Assembly: GCA_001683735.1 (NCBI GenBank)
Contig: LUGG01000006.1
Location: forward strand, 930,001 to 994,000
Source of the DNA: Grifola frondosa
Lineage: Eukaryota; Basidiomycota; Agaricomycetes; Polyporales; Grifolaceae
Length of the DNA: 64,000 nucleotides
Direction of reading: 5' to 3'
Positions 46,472 to 58,796 of this stretch are shown in pieces. The translations under genes were made by a program, and so were the position numbers. Under the pieces are notes generated by a model. That model was not told the DNA's origin. It saw nothing but the letters and a program-made list of their open reading frames with translations, and did no database searches. How positions within the stretch are numbered: position 1 is the stretch's first letter; the number at the start of each line of letters is the position of its first letter.

Positions 46472-48473
46472 GAGAGTAGAAAGAGAAAGATGACGACCTG
46501 TGTTTCGGAGGGGACAGGGAACTATTTTGGCTGCGGAGGGTAATGTTATCTCAGACAATTAGCGGATGGGAAAAGATGGGAAACCTGGACTGGAAACTGG
46601 ACAGGCAGTTTCAAAGACTGGTCATGGACACTCACACTAGCATATCCTCATGATATCCCGGCCCCTTTATAGCCAACCGCTCGACCTGCCTCCTCCTCGG
46701 CCCCGTCGTCTCCCGCCTTTCTTCATCTCTCACGCCCTCCTCTTCAGGCGCTCCATAGCTTCCCTACCAATCTCCATTTCGTCCCCGCAGCGACCCGCAG
46801 CAAGGGATTTACACGCATACAAAACTTGCTATGCATCCATATCGCACTCGCGCCACACTCGTTGCTAGATCTGGACGTCGCTATTTGCCAAGGAATATTG
46901 TTGAGCGATGAGTAACCTCTTACTGTAGCTTACTGTAGCTTACTGTCCACCTCTGTCCACTTGACCTTCGTACACCTACATTTTCTCACCTGCTGGTGCT
47001 CCGACGCCGAGATTTTGATATTATCCCGACTTCAGCGACGCCTTTCGGGAGGCCTTTCGGGCCGTGTTTCCTTTTGATTTTCTCGCAGCTAACCGCCTAC
47101 TCCAGGCTCTCCTCAGTCGAATCGCAATGCGTCGCTACCGGCGGCACCTTATTCCCGGCCAAGAAGCATCTACGATGCCCAAAGTTGGCCCTCACGCCCT
47201 CACGCCTTCATGCTGAGGCACCTTCCCTGATCTGGAATCCTCGTCTTACTGTTGATGCGAAACATTCAAAAACCTTGCTTCACTGCAGCTACCGTTGTGA
47301 TTGATCGCAGCACTAAAACTTGCGACGGCAGGGGTAAACTATGTACTCGCTCTACCCGGTGGTATTGTCCATATCCAGACGCCGTCGACCAAGGAACAGG
47401 TGCCCAGTCCAAGTCTGATCTCAGAATCGTCTCCTCCGTTGGTTGCCGTTTGCGTCACAAAATTCTATTCGTAGTATTTTGATCATCTGCGCAGTGAGCT
47501 TCGCGCTGCTTCGCGGCTGTGCCTTTGCAATCTTGTGACTAACATGGAACATGCAGTCTCCCAGAATTGATTCCCCATTCGCTCCTCAATTCAGGACAGT
47601 CTTGTCCCAGCAAAATATGGGATTTTATTACTTCATGCGGGCATCTCACTGCTTGAGTTTTGGATCTGATCGCGGACAGACCATTCTCACGAACGCGTCT
47701 TCGAGATCGATATTGAAAACGGTATGGCATAGGCATGGTCAATTTCGAGAAAATGTGGCCAACCATGCGGAGACTTTCTCCGAGCAAATTGCGCAGCGAC
47801 TCATCTACCGCCGGCACAGCGCAGTAGGGATGAGCATCGTAAGCGCAGCATGTGGTGTTTGTATTCGCGATCGCGAACATCATCAGCACTAACTCGACTG
47901 CTTGGTGCGATTCGATCTCTGGGCCTCTAATGGAAAAACTTGACGTATAAAGGACCCACCTTCGCGAATCTGAAACCCGCTGCCGTCGCATTGTAGTCAG
48001 AAGAGGGAGATACTGATGTCACCATATTTCTCACCAAAGTCTTCTCTGAACCTACTAGTAAGTCAGCATCGCAAACCACCTGCATAAACTCGTGGCTGAC
48101 AGGCTGTAGGGGAAACGGCGCAGCAAGAACGTCCTGCGGAGATCAGGGTCGTTGATGTCCATTCAACGGGCCGTGTGAAGCTATCACTCATCGGCGGTAA
48201 CCTGCATGTGGCGTCAAACGTAACCTAGACTGCCAGAAGCAGCGGGTATAGGACATAACAAAAATATGAACGCGAAGCCCACCCGGCCGCCTGACTTGTG
48301 TGAACATGCAAGAACTCAACGTTGTGAACCTTGTGCCTCCAGGGCGCCCGCAACGTATTATACACGTAACAGTACCAGAAAGACATAAACAACCTGCAAA
48401 GCGCCGTGTCCGCATCTACAGTATTACAACAGAGAAGGAAAAATGCAACAGGATACAATGATAGAGATAGCGC
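46472..48473. other. 2-kb intergenic region
   Basis: Promoter of the second Zn2Cys6 gene plus the 3' flank of the kinase. It includes a tandem TTACTGTAGC (46920-46940) and, next to it, a 16-base match in reverse orientation to hairpin module B (46950-46966). Short ORFs such as minus 47991-47539 have no recognisable features. Confidence 0.5.
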
Positions 48474-49918
48474 TCATATAGAAAGGTCCGTTGGATGATC
48501 ACGCCGAATAAAAGCCGGAGTCGCTGAGACATTCAGCAGGGTTTGACGGCGTCTCGAGCCTGACAATGTCTGGCGCAACAAGGACAAGCAGTCAGACCGA
48601 TGATCTCGGGGCGTTATGGACTCGAGTGGGGCCTCACTGAAAAAACTGTGCGCTTGCGCCTCGGCGGCTGTGAGCCGCTGCTGATGATCATATCGGAGCA
48701 GCTTGTCGAGGAGATCAATAGAGTCCGGGGACACGTTCAGACGGTTGTCTGACGTCACGAAGCGCGACCACGGCTGCCTTGGATAGCTGTGCAAACCTTG
48801 TTAATTTCCGGACGTCCGACGAACGAGATAACGCACCTCTGCACTAGTTCCTGATTATAGGCTTGCAAGTAGAGGGAATAGGTGGTCAAGTACCGCCCAA
48901 ATTCTTCCGTTCCCAGCACCTTCAATATCTTGAGCAGTTGATCTTCGTTATCCCTCCCGCGGAAGAAGTGTTCCTTTCGAAAAATCTAGAAGGTACAAAG
49001 GCGTATATGAGCTGCTAAAGTGAACTCAAAAATACACCGTACCATTGATGCCAGTATGCACCCCACACTCCACATATCGAGACTATAATCATAGTGCTTG
49101 AAGCCCACCAACAACTCCGGTCCCTTATAGTATCTCGAGGCTACGCGTATGTGCAGCTCTGTCCCAGGGTGATAGAATTCTGCTAGTCCCCAGTCAATAA
49201 GTCTCAGCTATGAGCACTAGCGCTCAGCTACCTGTAATCAATAACAGAATCGCAGCAAGCGGCGCACCTTCCGACGTTGACGGTCAAACATGATGTTCCC
49301 TGGCTTTACATCGCGATGGATGATTCCCCGGGAATGAACAAAATCTAACGCCTACAACATAACGGCGATTCAGCTGCAGACACTAGTACACGTAAAGAGG
49401 GTTTAGGCTTACTCGTAATAATTGAAAGAGGTAGTGTTTGATCTCTGTTTCGGAAATCGTGGCGTGTAGTTCCTTCCAATCTGTGTTCTGCACATACTCC
49501 ATGACCAGACTATTGGATCGTGAGGAGGGGTCATAAACGACATCAAGTAGACGGACGACATTGGGGCCGCCGCCAAATTTCGTAGGATCTTAATCTCGCG
49601 CTTGATCTTCTTCTTTGCGACGGGCTTCAGCACTTTGATGACGCACGTCTCTTCATTGAAGGAATCGATACCTTCGAAGACCTGAAGTCGCATGAGCGAT
49701 GGGACGTGAAGTAAAGGGAGAAGATACGAACGTACCTCCGAGTACTTGCCACCACCTATCCGTCTCACAATCTCATACCGATCGGGCTTGTTTCCATCTA
49801 TTCGCATGCTCTCTGGCAAGACATGAACACCGCTCTGCATCATGCACATGCGAGACTCACCATAGTCATACCACGAAGGCCCAAGGCGCGCGTTCACGTC
49901 GCTATATACACGAGCCAT
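48474..49918 (-). CDS. Casein kinase II alpha subunit-like Ser/Thr kinase (divergent)
   Basis: CK2 alpha is a constitutively active acidophilic kinase. First exons: 49918-49861, 49812-49736, 49681-49413. Start [19 protein letters not shown] matches the CK2 N terminus, so the upstream ATGs are not used. Kinase motifs: glycine loop [33 protein letters not shown] with the basic substrate-recognition stretch, catalytic loop [26 protein letters not shown] (CK2-specific DWG in place of DFG), [13 protein letters not shown], and [20 protein letters not shown] near the end. Canonical CK2 alpha has GRGKYSEV and HRDVKPHNVMID, so this is a divergent copy. Near 49570 one G is missing within GGCGGCGGCC; restoring the frame gives [15 protein letters not shown]. 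The C-terminal tail is unusually long after the last helix. A regulatory CK2 beta partner is expected elsewhere. Confidence 0.88.
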
Positions 49919-50578
49919 CCCCTCTCGACAAGCTGGTTGTAGTGATGTAAGGGGTGTTGAGATTGGCGCGGTAAAAAAATTCCTCAGTAGCGATGAGACA
50001 TGTTGTTTGAGCAGCAACCTCGCCCCACGCTGCAAGCTCGCTGTCGAGGGCGACGACCAGACTCCTCCCCGAAAGCCGCCGATTCGGCGCCCAAGATCAT
50101 AATATGATTTGACAGATAGCTAGACGTCGGATCCTGGTTGGACAGGACATGGGTGGGAGTCTGGAGACTTTCCAAATTAGGCAGGTCCAATGAATGGTGC
50201 TGATGTCTCCGTGTCACAGGATTCGCTCTGCATGTTGTTCGGACTGCCACCCAAACAGCCTTTGCATTCTGTCTAATCTTGTATTGGCTGTGTTGGCTTG
50301 CAACGCTGAAATAGATCCAGAATATTATTTACAGGCCAAAAGTACGCCTCCTAAATACCGGAATGCCTTCAAGATCAGCTACGGAAATTGCCGAAACTGC
50401 GGTTCTGTGCCACCGTGGAAGACATGAGGCCTTTGAGACAGGCCTTTGGAAGCTCAAAACAGCGTTGCCACAGGCTCAGCTGCATCGTGGCTGTTGAATG
50501 CATGTCTGACACTTGAAGCTTTAGGACCTCGACTTCTTTCTCTCACTTTACGACCTCTTTTCGTTACGACATAACGAC
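49919..50578. promoter_or_regulatory. Divergent intergenic region, kinase / GLTP gene
   Basis: 660 bases between two divergent start codons. No other gene is evident; an 88-codon minus ORF at 50250-49984 lacks conserved features. Confidence 0.4.
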
Positions 50579-51560
50579 ATGGCACCTTATTTTGAGACTG
50601 CAAAGGTGAGAAACCCTCCTAATCACCGATTCACACCATCCGGTGATTTGCACTTGGGAATCGGCGAGACTCACTCTCAATAATTCCCAGTCTTTTGCAA
50701 ATGTACCGATTACAGAAGATGGAGTAGAGACCGAAGCATTTCTCCTCGCTTCGACCGACTTCGTTAATATGTTCGGTGAGAATTCGTTGGTGCCACGTTT
50801 GCATGGAAATTCACTCAAATGGTGTTGCACAGACCTGTTAGGTATTGGTGTATTCAGCTTTGTACAAACTGACTTGAGGAACAACCTCGGTGTATGCATA
50901 CTATTCTCGTCCATGTGGTTCTGATAATTTACCTCGAGTGGTAGGGTGTCCGAAATCGGTATGAGGCTACCTCCAGCGAATCCACGACTCTGGAGAAGTT
51001 TATTCGCCACGATGCTCAAGGTGGCGACCGTTATGGCACAGCATGTCTCGTGCGCCTTCTTCGGTTAGTGAAAATTTCTCTTCCGTAGCAATCGCTCGTC
51101 TCACCTTCCCTATATGCATGTGTCGCCAACATAAGCGGACTGTTGTTCGCATGTGACGCGCTTCGCAACATGCAGAACGACAAGTCTTGCGAACTGCACG
51201 TCTGCTTCAAACGCTCCTACGATGCCAATTTGAGACACCATCATACATTCATCGTCCGCTCTGTCGTGTCTGTGCGTACCGTCTTCCTATCTATCATCTT
51301 ACGCTCGCTCTGACTCCGATCCGCGCCTTTCATATGTCGATGTATGCATACCATCCCTCCCGGTTGTTCTGATGATCATCGGATATGTTCAGGTTGCCAT
51401 CAGAGCTGTCCCACACCGTCGCGACTTCTACAACCGCATCACCCAGGGCGGTTCGCACGAGAAGTTCGATGATGAGCTGACCAAGTGGCTCGCTGGACTG
51501 GACGCTATCGTATCTCACATGAAAGTCTTCCTAGAGGAGGGACATTACGGACGGATTTGA
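50579..51560 (+). CDS. Glycolipid transfer protein (GLTP) domain protein, 197 residues
   Basis: GLTP proteins carry glycosphingolipids or ceramide phosphates between membranes in the cytosol. Exons: 50579-50605, 50691-50775, 50833-50891, 50945-51063, 51136-51271, 51393-51560; they sum to 594 bases in frame. The start MAPYFETAK is followed by DGVETEAFLLASTDFVNMFD, a helix with VFSFVQTDLRNNLG containing the D...N pair of the sugar-headgroup site, then LVRLLRGLLFACDALRNM. SYDANLRHHHTFIVRSVVS has the His of the recognition centre, and RAVPHRRDFYNRI and LDAIVSHMKVFLEEG close the protein. The Trp that stacks on the sugar in plant and animal GLTPs is not at the expected place (RLLRGLL). Length fits the family (about 200). 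Confidence 0.85.
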
Positions 51561-53124
51561 TATATCCGCGGGGACTTCAGGATCCCCATAAGTATGCATC
51601 AAGGAATGTTTTGGAGAGAATTGGACGTCTGTCAAGCGTGCGCATGGAGCACGAGCCCATTGTGGCGTTTCCTTGTGTCGCAATGGAAGGATGATCTCTC
51701 CATTTAGACTGGCTGACAGTGTCCGAATTCCATGGCTCTGGTGTAAGAGTACACTAGCTAGGAAATACCATATCTTGTTTTCTGCTTCGTAACATTGATC
51801 GTCCGATTATTTCCTTGACCCGACATTGTACGTCCAACTTGAAACTTGGAGGTGCGGACATAGCCCATGTCGGCGGAACAATGTGATCAACTGAGAGACA
51901 TATCTCATCGTTTGTCGGTCAAATACCTTTTTGTGACTGTTAATCAAGATTATGATCAGTCGGCGATACAGCGCACAGGATATATGAAAACATCTGATGC
52001 TGCACATTCGCTTACGACATGGAAAAAAGTTAACGGTGTTACGCAAACTGTAGTCAGAGAAGCCGAGCTCACGAGACCCGCCTGTTAATTCCTAGACAAC
52101 AGGCAGAAAAATGGAACATTCTAATTCCCTTGTCCGAGACGGACAATTCCACAGTCTAGCCAGCCTAACTGGTGGGAAAGCCATATTTCTTTCTGCAGAG
52201 ATCATAGACATATTTGCAACGCCGCGACAGAGACGGGCGGTGCTGATTGGACTGCACGAAACAATCATTTTCCGCTACACGTTCACGTTTTAAGTGCGAG
52301 ATGCGCCACGAACGCACGGAAATCAGGCTGCCATGAGGTGGGAGAACATACGGAGAAGCGAAGTCACACGTCTGGAATATGAGATATTGCGCTAAATGTT
52401 CCGGGGTAAATTCGACAGAACTGTGCCGAAAGAGGTATGTGGCCCCACATTGCAATTTTGAATGGATGTCGAACATGATTGGAAGATGGACGTGTTGGCT
52501 ATCGGTGAGTCGAGGCAACACACGGACGACAACACAGTCTCCCGAAGAGGAGCTGTATGTTCGAACCGCAACATACGGTAATGTGACCATGCGATGCCAG
52601 AACGGTGCACGGCGTCTTGATTATGGTTCTCCAGCATCACGACGCGATATCAGGGGAGTCCAGAAGCATATTATATGTTGCCGATGCGCTAGAGGGGGAA
52701 CTGTGACTGAACAATACGTAGAAAGTGAGACCGAGGACCATCCTAGGCGGGGGCGGGCAGTCGGGATAATTGAAGCCTGCCAGGGGAGCACATGGCAAGA
52801 GAATTTGGAATCAGGAGGTATTCCATTTTGAGACCTCCGCCGACTAAATTTGGGATTTCAATTTCCGGGCCTGGGAATGTTTTGTGTTTGTTTTGTGAAT
52901 TTCCAGGAATTCGGTATTCAAATGTTTTCGCTTCTTTGTTGAACCCATTTTATAGCTCGAACCCCCTCCTCTTCCACGTCAAGCTCCTTCCTTCCCGCCC
53001 ATCGTCTCCCCAGCCCGCTCCCTGCTGGACGCTTAAACGATTTGTTCATCGCTAGTCGGGTCTGTGACATGAGATGGAGATAGAGTGAGTGATGGTCCCT
53101 ATTCTCGGTCGCACCGTAGTTCAC
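51561..53124. other. 1.5-kb intergenic region
   Basis: A 150-codon + ORF (52379-52831) and its antisense partner exist, but neither shows a domain, splice logic or composition that would support a gene. Otherwise no features seen. Confidence 0.4.
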
Positions 53125-55188
53125 ATGGCGATCTTTAGCCAGCCAGCACCATCGATCGCCTCGCTCATGGCCTCTGCCACGTACGTGAATTGCATGCCGC
53201 TCACGCGTGCACCCTTCTAATCGCGAGCAGTCTGCCACAGAAGCGCAAAGCGCCCCCAGCAGAGGACGATTTCCCCCCAGGGACATTCGCCCACGCAGAC
53301 GCACAGCAAGGGTCAGAAGGCGCCATCAATCCTGAGCTTCCAAAAGGCGAGTATGAGAGCGGCAGAGTTATTTGCGAGTCGTGTGGAGAGGGTATTTCGT
53401 TTAGGGACGAAGACACCGGAGGGTTCACAGTAAAACATTGGGATGCACATCGCTTAGAATGGTGAGTGACTTGTTCATGTCACTCGCGTGTCTTTCTAGA
53501 CGCCCCCATCCAGTACGAATATCACCCAGCAAGCTCCTTCCGAGCCTGTCGTGTACACGCCTGAAAACCAAGTCGACGCGTCGCAACCTCAAGCAAAACG
53601 GCGACGCGCAAAACGCACGGAAGAAGAGCGCATAGACTATCCGTTCGGACCCATATGTCGCGCAGTTCGAGGCATATCGCGTACTCTGTGCCTCCTGTGA
53701 CAAGTGGATCCGCTTGCGGCCCAACTCTACATATTGCTCCATTCCCTGGGATGCTCATCGCAAGAGCTGTCTGGCCAAAAGAGTGTGAGTTTTCCTCCGC
53801 GGATTGACCTTTCAATTGACCGATTAGTAAGTTGGTACATCCACGGCAGTGCTAAAGCTGCCTATCCAGCCGATGACCGCAGCACTCTCTTCGCGAATGA
53901 TCCTACCGTTCGCAAATTCGATGCAGAACGTGTACTGTGCAAAGTCTGTGAGAAGTGGATCGCGCTGGGCTCGGACGACAACCTTGCGGCCGTCAAAACC
54001 TGGATGGAACATCGCGCCACCTGTCAGCAGGACGCCACTAATGGGACCATAGCGTCGACTTCAAAGTGAGTCAATTTGTGTCGAGCTATATTCAAAGCGG
54101 CTTCATTTTTATGTTTGATGTAGCATTCCGAGCGTCCCACCGCCTCCAAAACATCTCTTGGCACTGGCGTCTTCGTCGTCATTGCCGGCGCCACCACCTC
54201 CTTCTGTGTCTGCCCGTTCAGCCCCTGCCAAAATTACGCTCGCGTCCCCGCAAGTGCCTACATCTCCGTCGGCTTTCAAGGACCTCACACCTACCAATTT
54301 TCCGCCTGTGCAAGAATCGCGCCGTCGGAACGCGGAGCAGCGCGCCGCAGGCCTCCGCTCTGACCCACTCATTGGTGACGTAGAACCTAATCGTGTTTTC
54401 TGACCCTCTGTCAGAAATGGGTACAACTTCGACAAGATAGCTCGTACTGTGCGTATCCTTGGCTGCAGCACCGCGGCAAGTGTCTGAAAAGAACGTGAGT
54501 CTCATGCCCGATATTTTAAATTGTGCTCATCAGTTTATGCTACAGCCAAAAACGGACCCAACGGGAGCTTGAGGTGGCCGAGCTTCGGGCGCAGAGAGAC
54601 GCTATGCGCGAGGGCGATATTCCGATGTCCGAGGATGGTGCTGAGGATAGCGACGAACCGGAGTCAGAAGAGGGTGTGGAGTCTGGCGATGAGGAAGAGA
54701 AGATTCGGCGACGAGCACAGAAGCGTGAAGAAAGAAAGAGGTTGAAGGCAATCACAAAAGCAGAAGCTGCAGCTGCTCGACTTCGTCAACTGGAGGATGG
54801 CATGATGGCCCGCAAAACTCGCACGTCGACGTCTCTTGCGTCAAGCGACGATGATGACGATGATATGGATGTCGATATGCTCCCGCTACAACTTGCCGAT
54901 CTAGACTCTCCTGCTGGGCGGTGAGTGGCGTGTTGCCGTAAGATTGCTGTTTACTGAGTGCGCCACAGGCTCGAATTTGCATTGCGATCCGTAAGGTATC
55001 TTTTCAAGACGACGTATGCAATCACGGATGATCTCACGATCGCATCGCTGGGTACATACCTGAACGCGGCCATGCCTCCAGACAAGCACGAGGACTTCGA
55101 CACTTCAGAAGTGACGAAGGCGGCGATGGCTCTACATGAGCGGGGGGACTTTATGTTCCAAGGTGACGTGCTTCGCGTGGCGAACTGA
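53125..55188 (+). CDS. Protein with four CCHC zinc-finger-like repeats, unknown function
   Basis: Four modules of the form C-x2-C-x(19-21)-H-x3-C each follow a V-I/L/F: CESCGEGISF...DAHRLEC (about 53376-53530), CASCDKWIRL...DAHRKSC (53690-53775), CKVCEKWIAL...MEHRATC (53938-54032) and CxLCQKWVQL...LQHRGKC (54400-54483). Modules 2-4 share KWI/VxL and a Trp three residues before the His. The C-terminal third is acidic (EDSDEPESEEG), then a charged helix (RRRAQKREERKRLKAITKAE), and ends with LRSVRYLFKTTYAITDDLTI and DFMFQGDVLRVAN. Exon 1 is 53125-53180, exon 2 53231-53461. Two one-base frameshifts, near 53635 and near 54402 (the codon for the first Cys of module 4), must be corrected to read through. 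Similar uncharacterised proteins occur in basidiomycetes (from memory). Nucleic-acid binding is a guess. Confidence 0.7.
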
Positions 55189-55961
55189 ATCCACGTCGTC
55201 TCCCCTTCTCGGTCGGACACCTTGGACAAAATTGTTCGCGTTCCATTCATGCGTGCCGTTATACTTCTACCACTTATCTATACGCGGTCACTCGGTGCTC
55301 GGTTGTACGACGACGAACTTTTTGGCAGCTTAGTATTCATTGTACACGGCCAGCTTGCATGAGTTGGATGCCCTGTTGGTGGCGAGGTGTGTGGTTACGA
55401 GTATTTATGGGCCATATTATTTTGTTTTGGGGTTGAGCGGCACTTTTGTCTTACCTAGGGGGTATGATCTTGGTGGGGTTGTCGGCCCTACGCAGTAGCA
55501 AATATCATGTAGTGTCATCTTGAAAAGAAATATACTTCAAGCAAAGACGAGGGTGGCGAACTGTAGGATTAACCGAAGAACAAGCGTCGATGCACAAGGT
55601 ATGCAGTGCCGCTGCTCAGCGGGTCACGAGCAGCTGGTTACCTTCCACGTGACCAACGCGATCGACTGTCGATCAAGATCGAGTAGTTTATCTCTGTACT
55701 TTCGGATGTTCAAACGTTCATGAGTAGGTGCCTTACAGGCAACGGGCCTCAGGTACGGTCCAGGGATCAGGCCTCAGGGCCACAAAGACGTGACTTTCGA
55801 AATGATGATGATTGAACCCCAACAGAGAACAAGTCCTTTAGTTATTACAAGTCAACACGCAACCAACTAAGTTCGATAGTTAGCAAAGATGCCTCTCATA
55901 TATAAAACGGAGGCATTACCATTACACCACCGCGCTGTCCATGGGCACTTAGGATGTTGGC
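55189..55961. other. Intergenic region with a tRNA-like remnant
   Basis: On the minus strand 55935-55870 reads GCGCGGTGGTGTAATGGTAA, close to a polymerase III A box of tRNA-Gly/Ile type, then a GCCTC/GAGGC stem and a TATCGAAC T-loop-like stretch. The acceptor arms do not pair, so I do not call a tRNA. No protein gene recognised. Confidence 0.3.
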
Positions 55962-56308
55962 TTAGACAGCATCAGTGGGAGTCGATGTCACTTGCGCCGT
56001 GTCACTCGTCAAGGTCGCGGTCCACACTATTTCCGTGGTCTCCAACGCGAAGAAGGGTGGCTCTGAATACGTGTGGTCAGAAAGCTATGCAACGTATAGC
56101 CATGACTTGTGTTTCTCACTAGGACCGAGACTCTGCTCGACTCTTGTGGCTGTAAAGGTGCCGACCGTTGCTGTAGTGCTGGTACTAGCAGACTATCCTC
56201 TAGTCAGCGCAGTGTCATTGCTACACAAAAGGAGGCGGGACAAACAACTGCGGCTGCATTAGCAACGACGACGACGCTAGCGAGGGTCAACAGTAACTTG
56301 AAGAGCAT
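55962..56308 (-). CDS. Possible small secreted protein
   Basis: From ATG 56308 the minus strand encodes a textbook signal peptide, MLFKLLLTLASVVVVANAAA, followed by VVCPASFC. After a putative short intron, Thr/Ser/Val-rich segments (TSTTATVGTFTATRVEQSLG) and then YSEPPFFALETTEIVWTATL and TSDTAQVTSTPTDAV lead to TAA at 55962-55964. This composition is typical of small secreted fungal wall-associated proteins. The splice sites are not clean: the first intron would be about 32 bases and the second leaves a frame problem. The gene may be broken or contain base-calling errors. Confidence 0.35.
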
Positions 56309-58701
56309 GTTTGAGGTGGGGCCAGAAAGTAGAATGGCTTGTGGGAGAGCTTCGACGCAACACTGTACGTCTGAGGGAACGGATCGTACTCGGTGTGGAG
56401 TCTTATACAATAGCTGGGAAAATATCGGCCGCCAGAATTGGGACTCTGACCGAGGGTCGGACGAAGGCTGATTCATTATTCATCTAGGTTCAGTACTCGG
56501 AACACTTCAAGTCTGGGAACAACCCAACATGACGACCGCGGGCACAGTTGGGCGCAATGCTATACCCGCAGCTTGATGTGTCATTCTGAGGCGCTTCTTG
56601 CTCCATTCGGCAGAAGAGAATGCCGCTGAATCCAGGAACCACAAGGACCAAAGGTGCGTACAATCGCGAGAGCGGAATGTAAAGATGGCACTGAAGCCAG
56701 ACCAATTGGCGTCTATCTTAAGATCACCGGCTCCGAGTGTCTCGATGAGAGCTTACTTGAATCGCAGATTCCAGATGCACTGCAGAGAGGCAGACGCGCG
56801 CGCGGGTATTGGACGCTCCGGCTCGGAGACATTACGCCGCAGATTTGAGCACAATTAGCGAAATCACTTCTTCTTGTGCGATGTGGATGATAGCGGCATC
56901 GGTCAACGCTGTGCGCCGAGCAGTCAAGTTGGGGCATTTGTTGATCTATAGAACGTTGTGGCGCTGACAAAATCGGCACGAGGAACAAATAAAACCGTAA
57001 TGAAGGTGAGTAACAAGGCATTGTTAAGACGGAATCTCACCTGCGTGTCCCCGTGAGCGTCGGGAGCGTGAGAGAGCTTAGTGAATCATGCTCGGCCAGA
57101 CGGTCATTTGAAGCAAAATGCACCATTCCTGTTCCTATTCGCAAAATGTGATCATGCATGTTAGCACGGGAATACAGGTACAGCCAAGCCCTGTGGTCAG
57201 CACAATCGCATGTATTCGTGTGGCAGAAACAGTTGGAATGGGATATCGGAACGTTGCGTAGGAGGGAAAGCTACCCGAAAGTTACGTACCTTTTTCGGTG
57301 GGGCCATCGCCGAAGATCATGGCAATACATTGGATGACCTGGTAGCACGAGGTTCGCGGTAAGGTCTATATTTTTGTCTGGAAGACGCACCAGGAAATAG
57401 GTGCATTACGAATTGAGATCGAGGAACGACTACGCTAAACAACAAAGACACGGCACCGGTTGGAACGTCTGGGGTCCATGAACCTCTGAGAGCTTCACAA
57501 AGATCAGCATGTGGTCTTTCGAATCCCACAGCGGCTTTCAGGAGCGCCATCAAATCGGACTACAGGAGACCGAATCATTTCCAAACGTCATGCCACTCAT
57601 ATCAACGAAAGGCAGTCAGTGGCCAGACAGGTCTTTGGGGAGCACTAAGTGAGTCATGATAAACTGTTCTTCAACGTGAAAACACCGAGGAGGAACAACC
57701 TGGAAGCGTAAGGTCCACTATCTCACGTCAATGTTAATGTTAAGCAGCGACAGTAGTGGCCCACCTACTCGAGGAGCGGGCGTTTCAGAAGGACGGTGGC
57801 AGTCATATCGAAGTCCTACGAAGCATCTCCGATAGTCTCCGCCAGTAACTTCATACTCCGATCAGCCGAGCTTCACGGGAATTTGGGGCAATTTCCCTTT
57901 CCAACCTACGCCCAATCAACCTGAAACTCTCCGTACCTTGATCCCGCAGGCAGCACAAGATCATTGGAAGTAGCTCGAACACTCTAGCCCGTAGTCCTGT
58001 GGTATGTGCCGCACTATGACGATTCCTGTGCAATCATGCTCCGACTGGTCAACTGCAGCAGATTCTCCCACTGTCCACTGACGCCGTCTTCCGGCTCGCC
58101 GCTGTCGTTAGAGTGTCGGTCAGGTAGCCCGATGTCAAGGACAAGGTACTTGCCCTTCTGAGATGTCGCGCCTCTTTGCCTTGTGATTCAATGTCCCCGG
58201 CTTGGTGGTCGTGTACGCCGTTTTGATCAATAGGTTGCCTTGGGATGCTGCCGATATGACTCTATCTCAATCCGCCCAAATGACGCTCCAGGGACTTGGT
58301 AATTGGCGTCCTATCCGCCTAGGCTCAGCAGCTGCGCTTCCATGACAGGGTGATAATCGCCGGAGTAGAGGCGTGTTCGGGAGCAGTCGGCGGTAAGAAT
58401 CGAAGAAGAACTGGTCCATATGGGGAGTACACGGTCGAAGGATCTGACTTTTGGGGTTACCATACTCATGGTAAGGCGCCTGCCTTGTCGGTTAGTCTAG
58501 TTGCTAAAATCACTGGGAATTGTCGAACAGTTTCACGTAAAGTGAAGGGTTCGCGCGGACATCGCAAATTACCAGACTCACAATGCTGTTGTTCGACTTC
58601 ACGAATCCGTTCTGATGAACCCTTTATTCGGACAAGAATCATCTCAGCGGTCAGGCACCTCCCACCGTGTCTGCTTGCCGCATTTACATACACAGTCCTG
58701 G
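56309..58701. other. 2.4-kb intergenic region upstream of the laccase
   Basis: No gene is recognisable on either strand; ORFs are short and overlapping. It is the likely home of the laccase promoter and its upstream regulatory sites. Confidence 0.45.
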
Positions 58702-58709
58702 GTATAAAG
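58702..58709 (+). promoter_or_regulatory. TATA box of the laccase gene
   Basis: GTATAAAG lies 95 bases before the ATG, with a CT/A-rich leader between. The distance is right for a TATA-driven fungal gene with a 5' leader of about 60 bases. Confidence 0.55.
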
Positions 58710-58796
58710 AGAAACGAGATCACTACATTTATCTCCATCTCGAGCCCTGCTTGAGACCTCTGAATTCCCCATCTCCCCAAAATCCCTTCAATCTCC

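Noticed and set aside
47539..47991. 150-codon minus ORF in the 2-kb intergenic region
   Set aside because: No domain, an antisense ORF of similar size, and no conserved signal; kept as intergenic.
52379..52831. 150-codon + ORF between the GLTP and zinc-repeat genes
   Set aside because: Cys-containing, but with no regular spacing, no family resemblance and an equally long antisense ORF; no splice or promoter evidence.
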